Shown here in pieces: positions 8,112 to 15,417 of a stretch of 40,523 bases of DNA (the stretch's first letter is position 1; each line of letters opens with the position of its first letter). The notes below the pieces were generated by a model, which ran no database searches, was not told the origin of the DNA, and saw only the letters and a list, made by a program, of their open reading frames with translations. The DNA is from Blastopirellula sp. (GTDB lineage: Bacteria; Planctomycetota; Planctomycetia; Pirellulales; Pirellulaceae): assembly GCA_002701545.1 (NCBI GenBank), contig NZVR01000185.1, forward strand, positions 59,032 through 99,554, given 5' to 3'. The position numbers and the translations under genes were made by a program.

Positions 8112-9077
8112 GTGAGCAACGCAACGGATAAACTTGAAGAACTTGGAATCCAACTCGATTCTCAACTGCCCTACGATGTCGACCGCATGTTCCCCAAGCT
8201 GCAAGGCTGGGGTGTTAAAGGCGCCATCAAACAAAAACACAAAGTGCTCCAAAAGGTTGAGCCGCTGCTCAAACGAATGGTCTTGCGCGACGAAAAAATT
8301 CTTTACGTCGCCAAGGGCATCCAAGTTAAATTCTCCGAACAATACTTTCTCGGTATTTGGGCAAATCTGATCAACCAAACGGTGTTCGTCCTTACGAACC
8401 TTCGTCTGATCATGCTCCATGTTGATGGAAGTGGAAATCCTCACAATATGTACTGGGTGATCTACTACAGCCAGATCACCACCTTCAAAGGTAGCTGGAC
8501 AGGTCAGGTCAAACTGAAACTCGAAGACGGCCTGAAACTCGTCTTCTCTGGCTTCAAAGGCGATGACCGCAAACAGATGCCAACCATCTTCCAAGAATGT
8601 GTCGAGGTATATCGGCAACAGGGGTTTAACCCCCAGGTCACCCAGTCGCGGGAAAACCTTTGCCCGAATTGTCTGGCCGTTGTACCGAAAGGCCAATATC
8701 AGTGCGGAGAGTGTGGCCAAAACTTCTACACACCAAGTTCACTGGCGGGGCGCAGCTTGATCTTCCCCTCCTGGGGCGACTTCATGATGGGACACACCGT
8801 CCTCGCCTGCGTCGAATTGCTCGGCTACGTCGCGTCGTGGTTTTTCTTAGTAGCATTCGCGATGGCAGGGTTTCGAGAAGGTGGTATTGAAGGTCTGGTC
8901 GCCACCTGCATCTTCCTGTTCTTCATTGCGATCGAGCACGTCATCGACTCGGCACTGACCTTCTTCATCGCCAAGAAAGGGCTCACTCCCAAAGGCAAAC
9001 CGGCGCAGGTGGCCGCGACCGAAGCACCTGTGCTTACCGGCGACGCAAGCAACCCTTACAATCCGCCACCCGTTTGA
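8112..9077 (+). CDS. PH-like domain and zinc-ribbon membrane protein, function unknown
   Basis: I do not recognise a named family for this 321-residue protein. Residues 1-165 are soluble, and the stretch around residues 75-160 (FVLTNLRLIMLH ... VKLKLEDGLKLVFSGF) looks like the beta-rich bacterial PH/GRAM-like domains. A zinc-ribbon pair follows at about 182-203 (CPNCLAVVPKGQYQCGECG), then two or three hydrophobic helices (about 228-250 and 255-290), and a short hydrophilic tail. Such a layout suggests a membrane-anchored protein with its ribbon in the cytoplasm. It begins with GTG 18 bases after mtnC and is probably cotranscribed with the methionine-salvage genes, although nothing in it suggests sulfur metabolism. 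Confidence 0.75.
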   Translation: MSNATDKLEELGIQLDSQLPYDVDRMFPKLQGWGVKGAIKQKHKVLQKVEPLLKRMVLRDEKILYVAKGIQVKFSEQYFLGIWANLINQTVFVLTNLRLIMLHVDGSGNPHNMYWVIYYSQITTFKGSWTGQVKLKLEDGLKLVFSGFKGDDRKQMPTIFQECVEVYRQQGFNPQVTQSRENLCPNCLAVVPKGQYQCGECGQNFYTPSSLAGRSLIFPSWGDFMMGHTVLACVELLGYVASWFFLVAFAMAGFREGGIEGLVATCIFLFFIAIEHVIDSALTFFIAKKGLTPKGKPAQVAATEAPVLTGDASNPYNPPPV

Positions 9078-9107
9078 TGCAGCAGGTCTGAGCGACCATC
9101 CGCTGCG

Positions 9108-9998
9108 TTAACGCTCGCTCTTGGTGGCGCCTGGGCGTTTCGATACCTGCACGCCCTGTGACGGCAGACCATGGGAACGATTTCGCGCTCTGCGATTGAC
9201 AGCAGCAGCAGTCGAAGAGAACGCCTGCAAAATCTCAGGCTCCACGTTTGTCAACTTGGGCATCAAATTTTGAATGCCCGCATACTTCGTCTCCGCTGCG
9301 CGAGAGACTTCGCCAATAAACCGGTTCGTCTCTCGAAAGTTGATGTCCGCTGTCTTGCCCATCAGCGGATGCAGAGTGCGCGTTACCAGATCAATGCCAA
9401 CGTTCTCCATGCGCACAAAAACATCCAGACTGCTGGTAACGCGGGGGCGCCCCTCGTGTTCAGAATGCACCGTATTGAGCACGAGTACGCAGTTACCACG
9501 CAACTTGCGTTTTAGAAGTGGCCCTTCGTAAACGCCCGTCGCATAGAAAATATGCTGATTTCGAGTGCCGTAAATGAGTTCAACCGTTCCGATCGTGCCC
9601 GCACCATCGTTGCATTCAAAGGTAAAATCACCTGTCCGCCGAACAGACAGCGCCGTGACACCCATCAACTGCCACATGTTGACGACGACTTCCGGGTGGC
9701 GCACCAAAAAGACGTACATATCGGCATCGCACTCGAGGGCCTGTGTCGGCAGACGCCGAAACATGCTCGGCTCTTGCAACACGGCCTTGAGCTTAGGATG
9801 CACGTCCCGGTGCAATTTCCCAAAAGGGATCTTGCTGAGCGCGTCGGCCTGTGCTCGCGAACTCGTGGAACCTTTGCTCGGCTGCTCTGCCTGGGCAGGA
9901 TCACCCAACGCACCCACAAGCAGTAGCAGAAATGTGATGATCAGGATGACCGAGCGGCTCGGCACTGGCCCCGTGACAACCTCGCATGGTGTACGCAT
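9108..9998 (-). CDS. Secreted protein of unknown function
   Basis: The 296-residue product has a signal peptide whose hydrophobic core is at about residues 15-33 (SVILIITFLLLLVGALG), ending near PAQAEQ. The mature part is mixed alpha/beta with no motif I can name. Around residues 88-150 there is a conserved-looking core (CDADMYVFLVRHPEVVVNMWQ, then FECNDGAGTIGTVELIYG) followed by a long beta-rich stretch. The last 40 residues are basic and low in complexity. It resembles hypothetical proteins common in planctomycetes, but this is an impression without a search. A run of six G just before the ATG at 9996-9998 may serve as the ribosome binding site. It converges with the plus-strand gene ending at 9077. 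Confidence 0.7.
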   Translation of the reverse strand: MRTPCEVVTGPVPSRSVILIITFLLLLVGALGDPAQAEQPSKGSTSSRAQADALSKIPFGKLHRDVHPKLKAVLQEPSMFRRLPTQALECDADMYVFLVRHPEVVVNMWQLMGVTALSVRRTGDFTFECNDGAGTIGTVELIYGTRNQHIFYATGVYEGPLLKRKLRGNCVLVLNTVHSEHEGRPRVTSSLDVFVRMENVGIDLVTRTLHPLMGKTADINFRETNRFIGEVSRAAETKYAGIQNLMPKLTNVEPEILQAFSSTAAAVNRRARNRSHGLPSQGVQVSKRPGATKSER

Positions 9999-10420
9999 AA
10001 TCCCCCCACGAAACTCTGCAAAGCCTCCGCTCTGGGTAAACTTTGCCGGTCATGTAGATAATTCGGTCAAATCTCAGTGGAGGAACACCCAATTTCGGCG
10101 TCTGCCTGATTTTGCCCGTTTGTGCTTGCCTCGACGCTCCTCCACCACGCGACACTATCTGAGGAAATATGACGCAAACCATCGTGGGCAAACGCATTAC
10201 GCCATGCCGACCACTCCGCGCTCCAGCCATTCGCCCTTGGGGCACTTGCAAGCCAGCACAAGAAAGCGGACAACAAGAGAATGACAGATGACGTTCACAC
10301 TGCAGGCATCCGGTGGCTAGCAAGGCAAGCTGTAATATGGCGGCCGATGTGCCCGCAACCGACGCCCACCGGTCGCCCCGGGCACTTGTCTGCGTGCGAT
10401 CACAGGCCGAATCAACCGAG
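9999..10420. other. Long gap before the terminator; possible small RNA or leader
   Basis: No convincing protein is encoded here on either strand. The left end must contain the promoter of the minus-strand gene at 9998. The right part is rich in potential structure on the plus strand: GTGCCCG near 10349 can pair with CGGGCAC ending at 10385, with a smaller CGAC/GTCG stem inside. It runs directly into a strong plus-strand terminator. There is no plus-strand gene upstream that this terminator could serve, so a noncoding transcript or an attenuated leader is the simplest reading. I found no matches to the conserved cores of tmRNA, RNase P RNA or SRP RNA. Confidence 0.4.
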
Positions 10421-10453
10421 GCCGTTGGCTTCCCCAAGCCAACGGCTTTTTTT
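10421..10453 (+). terminator. Strong intrinsic terminator
   Basis: An 11-base-pair perfect stem (GCCGTTGGCTT with AAGCCAACGGC) around a CCCC loop spans 10421-10446 and is followed by seven T. On the opposite strand the hairpin has no T-run, so it acts on plus-strand transcripts. It lies 92 bases before the zinc-ribbon gene. Confidence 0.88.
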
Positions 10454-10464
10454 ATTGCACACAA

Positions 10465-10495
10465 CGAGATCTCTTGCGGGTCCCCGCAGATCTCG
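10465..10495 (+). other. Second perfect hairpin in the leader of the zinc-ribbon gene
   Basis: CGAGATCT (10465-10472) pairs perfectly with AGATCTCG (10488-10495), and inside it GCGGG pairs with CCCGC around a two-base loop, giving a nearly continuous 13-base-pair structure. No T-run follows, so it is not an intrinsic terminator. A smaller CCGC/GCGG stem follows at about 10499-10512. Confidence 0.6.
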
Positions 10496-10544
10496 AATCC
10501 GCCCGTTCGCGGATGTCCAACCTGACAGATAGCAGAGGATGAGC

Positions 10545-11264
10545 ATGAGCATTTCACCAGATGCACTTCGCGAGTTGCACCGTATTCACCGGCAGCTGAC
10601 GGACTTGCGCGGCCGTTTGGCCCGTGGTCCCAAACAGATTCAAGCTGGCGAAGCCAATCTACAGCGTCTGGAACAAGAACATGCGAACAAGAAGGGCATT
10701 CTGACAAGTGCCCGTGTTGCTTCCGACGAGAAACAACTGCAGTTGAAACAGCGTGAAGACAAGATCTCCGATCGCCAAGCCCAACTGAATACAGCTGCCA
10801 GCAATAAAGAATATCAAGCTATCAAAGAACAAATTGCAGCAGATGAACAGGCCAACAGCGTCTTGGCAGATGAAATCCTGGAAGCGCTGGAAAAACTCGA
10901 CGAGTTGGAAGCGGATGTCAACACGGCTGCCGACGTCGTCGCCAAGAGCAAAGACGAACTCGAAAAGGTGCAACAAAAAGTCAGTAAAGAACAAAGTGGC
11001 CTGGAAAGCGAACTGGCGCGTGTGAGTGATGAGTTGAGTCAAGCCGAAGCAAAACTGCCGGCTGATTTTCGCACCGAATATCAACGCATCGTCAGCAAAC
11101 GCGGCGAGGAAGCACTCGCACCGGTCGATGGCGAGACATGTGGTGGCTGCTACACGACCCTGTTACCACAAATGTACAACGACCTGCTGATGGAAAAGCC
11201 CGTCTTTTGCAAGTCGTGCGGCTGCCTGCTTTACTTGCCGGAAGATCGCAATGTAGGAGCTTGA
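10545..11264 (+). CDS. Coiled-coil protein with C-terminal C4 zinc ribbon (COG1579 type)
   Basis: The 239-residue cytoplasmic protein is almost entirely a long charged coiled coil (about residues 5-180, with heptads such as LQRLEQEH and SKDELEKVQQKVSKEQSGLESELARV). It ends in a four-cysteine zinc ribbon (CGGCYTTLLP ... FCKSCGCLLYL). This is the layout of the COG1579 proteins, some of which are implicated in nucleic-acid or secretion-related roles; the function here is unknown. Two in-frame ATGs occur at 10539 and 10545, and AGAGG at proper spacing favours 10545. The gene follows two strong hairpins, which suggests regulated transcription. A small membrane protein begins one base after its stop. 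Confidence 0.85.
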   Translation: MSISPDALRELHRIHRQLTDLRGRLARGPKQIQAGEANLQRLEQEHANKKGILTSARVASDEKQLQLKQREDKISDRQAQLNTAASNKEYQAIKEQIAADEQANSVLADEILEALEKLDELEADVNTAADVVAKSKDELEKVQQKVSKEQSGLESELARVSDELSQAEAKLPADFRTEYQRIVSKRGEEALAPVDGETCGGCYTTLLPQMYNDLLMEKPVFCKSCGCLLYLPEDRNVGA

Positions 11265-11265
11265 A

Positions 11266-11541
11266 TTGACTGAGGGCGACGAGCGACGACGCAGCCAAGG
11301 GAAACACGCGACAACCTCGTCAATTATTGGATCCGTCCTGCTCTGTTTACTGGTATTTGTCTGCCTGTACCTGGTCGGTTTCGGCCCCGCTGTTTACCTC
11401 CATGCCCGACTGGAAGGTCGCGGACCGATCGCGAGCGGGTTGGAAACGATCTACATCCCCTTAGGGGAGGTTTGCAGGCAGTGGCAACCATCGACGGAGT
11501 TTTTGGAATGGTACATCGACAAATGGGCCAACGGGTCGTAA
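11266..11541 (+). CDS. Small single-pass membrane protein
   Basis: The 91-residue product has a charged N-terminus (TEGDERRRSQGKH), one strongly hydrophobic helix at about residues 19-44, then a short hydrophilic tail with W-rich ends (RQWQPSTEFLEWYIDKW). I do not recognise a family. The start is TTG at 11266, with TAGGAG seven bases upstream, which makes it believable despite the rare start codon. It is one base downstream of the zinc-ribbon gene and so almost certainly cotranslated with it. A functional partnership is an inference from that spacing only. Confidence 0.7.
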   Translation: MTEGDERRRSQGKHATTSSIIGSVLLCLLVFVCLYLVGFGPAVYLHARLEGRGPIASGLETIYIPLGEVCRQWQPSTEFLEWYIDKWANGS

Positions 11542-11559
11542 ACCTCGTCAGCTTATGAC

Positions 11560-13056
11560 TCACTGGGAAGCGATGTCGTAACAGTGCAATTCATCCTGGT
11601 CGCGCAGGTAAAGTTTCTTGTCAACAATCACTGGATGAGCCCAGCTTTTACCGTTGTTCGATTTGATTCTGAAAGATCCTTTCAGTTCGTAGCCGCGAGG
11701 GGATGCGGTCACGAGTGCCATCACTCCGTTCTCATAGCGAAAATACAAATGCCCATCCGCCGCCACCAAGGCAGCGGAACCGCTTCCGGCCCCTCGCTCA
11801 GGGCCCCAGGCCACCCTTCCTGACCGCATATTGATGCAGATTGGGAACCCCTTGTTGTGGCCTTCCCCCATGTAGATGTGGTCGCCGATCAGAACCATGC
11901 CACCATGGTGATTTTGGTATTCGTTGTTGCGTTTGTAGTACACTTCCCTCACTCCAATGCCGCGCCCCTGACGACTGAGCTCCAATAAAGCGCTCCCGCC
12001 ATCTCCGTATCCACTGGAACCAAAGACATAGTTTCCTTTGACGATCGGTGTAGGCACATTCGCGGTGGTGTTGGCAATCCGGTCATAGTGCCACAAAGGT
12101 CGACCGTTTTCGGCGGCAACACCAATCAGCCCTTTGCCGACCAGGGTGATGTACTGTTTGATACCCCCTGCCTGACTGATAACCGGCGAAGCGTAGCCAG
12201 CGCTTGCCTGTTGCATGGGAGTCGTCCAAATCACTTCTCCCGTCCTTTTGTTCAGCGCGGCCATGACCGCGCGGTCTCCTCCGGGAGTCAAAATAATGCG
12301 ATCACCGTCAATCAGCGGAGACTCACTGTACCCCCAGCCCGACATCATTCGTCCGCCGAAGTCACGCGGAAAATTCTTGCGCCATACCTCGCGACCTGTC
12401 CTGGCATCTGCACAGACAAAGTCACCTGCATGGGACAAACCGTAGACCAGCTGACTTTCGATATCGACTGTGGGAGTGCAATTCGGGTTGCTGCCTCCGC
12501 CTACCGGCGTTTCCCAGACCAGTGAACCGTCCTCGGCAGACAGGCAAATCAAATTGACCGTCTCCTTTTTGCCCATCGTATAAATGCGACCGTTGGCAAA
12601 CACCACCGACGAATAACCTTGCCCCAGACCGCGCGTTGACCACAACACGGGGGGAGCCCCATCCCATTGTGACAATAAGCCTGTCTCTGGAGACAACCCG
12701 TCGTTATTGACACCACGCCAGCGAGGCCAATCTGCCGAGACCGCATTGGCAAAGGCGACTTCGGTGACCTGCACATCCGCCACCGCTTCCAGCGGCTGGC
12801 GCGCCGAGGTCAGGTATCGCTGGTCGGCAGTGCTTAAGTTCGCTTGAGGAATCTGAATGATCTTCCCATTATCCTCTCGCTTCAACGTCACCAGGTCATC
12901 AGTTTGCTGGACAAGTTGCAGCTTCACGTCCGATCGACGTCCGGATTTGGTTTCCCAAAATCGAAACTCGAGTGGCTCAGCAGCGGATAACCAACAAACG
13001 AGCGAAGCAAAACAGACCGTAGATATAAGTAGAATCGGTCGAGTTTTCCGGAACAT
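11560..13056 (-). CDS. Secreted PQQ-like beta-propeller protein with SLA1 homology domain
   Basis: The 498-residue protein has a signal peptide (MFRKTRPILLISTVCFASLVCWLSAAEP). It then has a short SHD1-like domain (LEFRFWETKSGRRSDVKL ... LSTADQRYL, about residues 28-85), a module frequent in planctomycetes. From about residue 110 it carries repeated PQQ/WD-like blades (for example DGSLVWETPVGG, TGREVWRKNF, TGEVIWTT, NGRPLWHYD), with the closing blade LYLRDQDELHCYDI. Such propellers usually act as extracytoplasmic scaffolds or binders. Not all blades keep the residues that bind the PQQ cofactor, so dehydrogenase activity is doubtful. GGAG six bases before the ATG at 13054-13056 decides this start over an upstream ATG at 13119. 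It converges with the small membrane-protein gene. Confidence 0.85.
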   Translation of the reverse strand: MFRKTRPILLISTVCFASLVCWLSAAEPLEFRFWETKSGRRSDVKLQLVQQTDDLVTLKREDNGKIIQIPQANLSTADQRYLTSARQPLEAVADVQVTEVAFANAVSADWPRWRGVNNDGLSPETGLLSQWDGAPPVLWSTRGLGQGYSSVVFANGRIYTMGKKETVNLICLSAEDGSLVWETPVGGGSNPNCTPTVDIESQLVYGLSHAGDFVCADARTGREVWRKNFPRDFGGRMMSGWGYSESPLIDGDRIILTPGGDRAVMAALNKRTGEVIWTTPMQQASAGYASPVISQAGGIKQYITLVGKGLIGVAAENGRPLWHYDRIANTTANVPTPIVKGNYVFGSSGYGDGGSALLELSRQGRGIGVREVYYKRNNEYQNHHGGMVLIGDHIYMGEGHNKGFPICINMRSGRVAWGPERGAGSGSAALVAADGHLYFRYENGVMALVTASPRGYELKGSFRIKSNNGKSWAHPVIVDKKLYLRDQDELHCYDIASQ

Positions 13057-13179
13057 GACGAACTCCATTGCAGAAGGGAAAGAATCGCTGATTGCTTGAA
13101 CGCAGCGACATAACGCCAATGACCAACAAACCGCTCGGTCAACAGCATGCCATGGCGAGAGACCTCAGCCTGCAGGTCC

Positions 13180-13344
13180 TCAACGCTCTGCAGGCAGCTG
13201 ATTCTCAAGGCTCGCCAAACGCTGCTCGATCTCGACCAGCTTGTCCAAGATTAATGCATGTACATAAACGGCGTCCATCCCAACGGGACTGCTATCACTC
13301 CGAATCTGCTCAATCAGCGACTCAAGTTCGTGTTTTGGCTTCAT
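13180..13344 (-). CDS. Small 54-residue charged helical protein
   Basis: A short frame begins with ATG at 13342-13344 and ends with TGA at 13180-13182. AGGAG eight bases before the start gives it a strong ribosome binding site. The product begins MKPKHELESLIEQIRS and continues with a GMDAVYVHALILDKLVEIEQ helix and a heptad-like RLASLENQL end, so it looks like a short amphipathic or coiled-coil protein without cysteines or membrane segments. I do not recognise a family. It lies 123 bases upstream of the PQQ-propeller gene on the same strand and is divergent from the ferredoxin gene. The coding call rests on the ribosome binding site and the protein-like composition. Confidence 0.65.
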   Translation of the reverse strand: MKPKHELESLIEQIRSDSSPVGMDAVYVHALILDKLVEIEQRLASLENQLPAER

Positions 13345-13487
13345 TTTCCAGCTCCTTCATCGGGGTCTCATGTTCCGCATACGTGTCGAATGCTACAATC
13401 TAAACCTTCAGCCGTTGGGCTGGAAGCTTGCGAATGGCAAAGGCCATCTCTTCCGTTATGAACCTTCTAGTTGCAGTGGAAAGTAAC

Positions 13488-13847
13488 ATGCCCCAACTTA
13501 CCGTCGACGGTATTGGTGAATTCGAAATACCTCATGGAAAACGTCTTGTATTAGCCTTGCGCGAAGAAGCAGGTGTCGATCAACTGCACGCTTGTGGTGG
13601 TCATGCCCGCTGCACGACGTGTCGAGTCGAGTTCCTTGAAGGCGAACCACAGAAGATCACGCAAGCGGAAAAAGATTGCCTGGCCGAACGCAACGTCGAC
13701 AACGCGCGGCTGAGTTGCCAGATTGTGTGTGAACAGGACATGACGGTTCGTATCGTCAGTCGCTTGGCCGGCAGCGGTCGCGAAGACTGCGGCCAGCTAC
13801 CCACGGAAGCAATGCAACCAGAACCGGCCGAATGGACTGAAAAGTAG
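13488..13847 (+). CDS. [2Fe-2S] ferredoxin
   Basis: The 119-residue electron carrier has the cluster ligands C36, C42, C45 (CGGHARCTTC) and C77 (LSCQ). The spacing of five residues between the first two cysteines and two between the next pair is that of adrenodoxin/putidaredoxin-type ferredoxins and not of plant-type ones. The C-terminal 35 residues are an unstructured-looking tail. An open frame extends upstream to 13428, but similarity to the family begins at the ATG at 13488, preceded by a GGAA. The ABC ATPase starts six bases after its stop. Its redox partner is not apparent in the window. Confidence 0.88.
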   Translation: MPQLTVDGIGEFEIPHGKRLVLALREEAGVDQLHACGGHARCTTCRVEFLEGEPQKITQAEKDCLAERNVDNARLSCQIVCEQDMTVRIVSRLAGSGREDCGQLPTEAMQPEPAEWTEK

Positions 13848-13853
13848 TATGCC

Positions 13854-14969
13854 ATGGCAAGTGTGCAGCTGAACGGGCTCACAAAGCATTATGGTGAAAT
13901 CAAGGCAGTCGACGACCTGACTTTGACGGTTCACGATGGTGAGTTTGTCGTGCTCGCCGGACCCTCCGGATGCGGTAAAACAACCATTCTCCGCATGATT
14001 GCCGGTCTCGAAAAACCCTCGCAAGGTCAAGTCGCGATCGGCGAGCAGGTCGTCAATGACTTAGCTCCTCAACAACGACAGGTGGGCATGGTCTTTCAAG
14101 GCCACGCGTTCTACCCACACCTTACGGTCCAAGCCAATATGGAATTTGGTTTCGCCGGGCGGAAAGTTTCGCGAGCCGAAGTGCACGCTAAAGTCCTCGA
14201 AACGGCTCGCCTGCTACAGATCGAGGGATTGCTGGAGAGATTTCCTCAGGAGCTTTCGGGCGGCGAACGGCAACGCGTCGCCCTGGGAAAAACGCTTGCT
14301 GCTGACCCGCAGGTATGGCTGCTTGACGAACCGTTCAGTCATCTCGATACCAACTTGCGATACACACTCCGCAACGAACTGACCAGGCTCCGGCAACAGG
14401 TGGGCATCACCACGATCCTGGTGACCCACGATCTCTCGGAGGCCATGAGTCTGGCGGACCGGATTGCGATCGTCCACCACGGACAGCTTTTGCAGTGCGG
14501 CACTCCCGCAGAGATTTATGACCGTCCTGGCAGCCGCCTTGTTGCCGAATCCTGGGGCCTGCCCCCCATCAACTTGCTGAACGCACACCTCACACAGGCA
14601 GCAAGCAATTCCGTCGATGTCGCCGTGGACAACTCACCGCTGCGAGTGACCGTTCACGGCAATCTGGAAGCGCTCACGGAGGGCCAGTCAGTCACTCTGG
14701 GGATCCGCCCCGAAGACGTATATGTCACGAAAGCGGGGGGGAACTCACCTCAAAATGGACTACCGGTCACTCTGGTACGCGTGGAACGGACCGGGGCGGA
14801 TGCACTCTTACACCTGCAATGTGGCTCCCTGGACTTGATCGCCCGGGCAGCAAGCCGATCGGTCGCGGAGCTCTCAGGTGACCTGCGCATCGATTTCGAC
14901 CCCCAGTCCATTCACCTGTTCGACCAAGACACCGGTCTGCGGATTACCCAAACCGCAACATCAACATAA
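13854..14969 (+). CDS. ABC transporter ATPase, MalK/UgpC type, without permease
   Basis: The 371-residue protein is a sugar-importer-like ATPase. It shows Walker A GPSGCGKTT (36-44), the Q-loop in VGMVFQGHAFYPH, the LSGGERQRVALGK signature, Walker B VWLLDEP and the switch histidine in LVTHDLSEAM. The C-terminal 140 residues carry TOBE-like regulatory segments (for example VTLGIRPEDVYV), as in MalK and UgpC. Such ATPases energise carbohydrate or glycerol-phosphate uptake and can serve several permeases. No permease or binding protein is nearby, so it is an orphan subunit here. It is six bases downstream of the ferredoxin gene. Confidence 0.88.
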   Translation: MASVQLNGLTKHYGEIKAVDDLTLTVHDGEFVVLAGPSGCGKTTILRMIAGLEKPSQGQVAIGEQVVNDLAPQQRQVGMVFQGHAFYPHLTVQANMEFGFAGRKVSRAEVHAKVLETARLLQIEGLLERFPQELSGGERQRVALGKTLAADPQVWLLDEPFSHLDTNLRYTLRNELTRLRQQVGITTILVTHDLSEAMSLADRIAIVHHGQLLQCGTPAEIYDRPGSRLVAESWGLPPINLLNAHLTQAASNSVDVAVDNSPLRVTVHGNLEALTEGQSVTLGIRPEDVYVTKAGGNSPQNGLPVTLVRVERTGADALLHLQCGSLDLIARAASRSVAELSGDLRIDFDPQSIHLFDQDTGLRITQTATST

Positions 14970-15019
14970 ACACGCGCCGTCAAGCCGCGCGCGTGCTCCC
15001 GGAAACTCGCAATTGAGCC

Positions 15020-15049
15020 TTGTGGCCGGCAATTCTCTTGGTGTATATT
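15020..15049 (+). promoter_or_regulatory. Candidate promoter of the 29-residue basic protein
   Basis: TTGTGG (15020-15025) and TATATT (15044-15049) are 18 bases apart, in a locally AT-rich spot about 45 bases before the TTG start of the small gene. Confidence 0.4.
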
Positions 15050-15092
15050 CAGTGTTTGCGCAGCATATTCTAGACCATCTGGAGACAATACG

Positions 15093-15182
15093 TTGGGTAC
15101 GAAGAAAACAGGCAAAGGCCGTCGAAAAATTGGCCGCAAGAAGCGACGCATGCGAGCCAAGATTCGTCATCGCAAGAAGTAA
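15093..15182 (+). CDS. 29-residue very basic protein, AURKAIP1/COX24 (bS22)-like
   Basis: A short frame from TTG at 15093 to TAA at 15180-15182 encodes 29 residues, of which more than half are Lys or Arg. The core IGRKKRRMRAKIRHRKK resembles the tiny bacterial AURKAIP1/COX24-domain proteins (the bS22/mS38 type), which bind the small ribosomal subunit. This comparison is from memory and was not run. GGAG at about eight bases and an upstream promoter candidate support translation. It is followed by a 235-base gap and then the pseudouridine synthase gene. Alternatives are another ribosome-associated peptide or a chance frame; the composition makes chance unlikely. Confidence 0.65.
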   Translation: MGTKKTGKGRRKIGRKKRRMRAKIRHRKK

Positions 15183-15417
15183 CTGCGACGAATCCGGCAA
15201 CTGCAAAGAACCCGCGTACTCCCGTTGCACACCCAGGTCGGATCCTGGCGGACGTTGGAGCCCAAACTCGTCTTCTGGTGCGCGCTCACTTTTGGCGGGC
15301 GATGCCTACCAAGCACCGAAATCTGCTAAGTTGAGTGGGTAATTCACATTGGAGCATCCCCTCTGCTCGGGGGCCGATCCTGTTCGTACCTTGGCGCCGC
15401 GGTCTGCGAGAGAAAAC

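Noticed and set aside
7584-8720. A 378-residue open frame on the minus strand opposite mtnC and the following gene
   Set aside because: It is antisense to two well-supported genes and has no recognisable motif.
10280-10453. tmRNA, RNase P RNA or SRP RNA as explanation of the terminated region
   Set aside because: None of the conserved core sequences of these RNAs is present.
10281-10532. Short plus-strand open frames in the gap before 10545
   Set aside because: They run through the terminator hairpin, lack ribosome binding sites and do not look like proteins.
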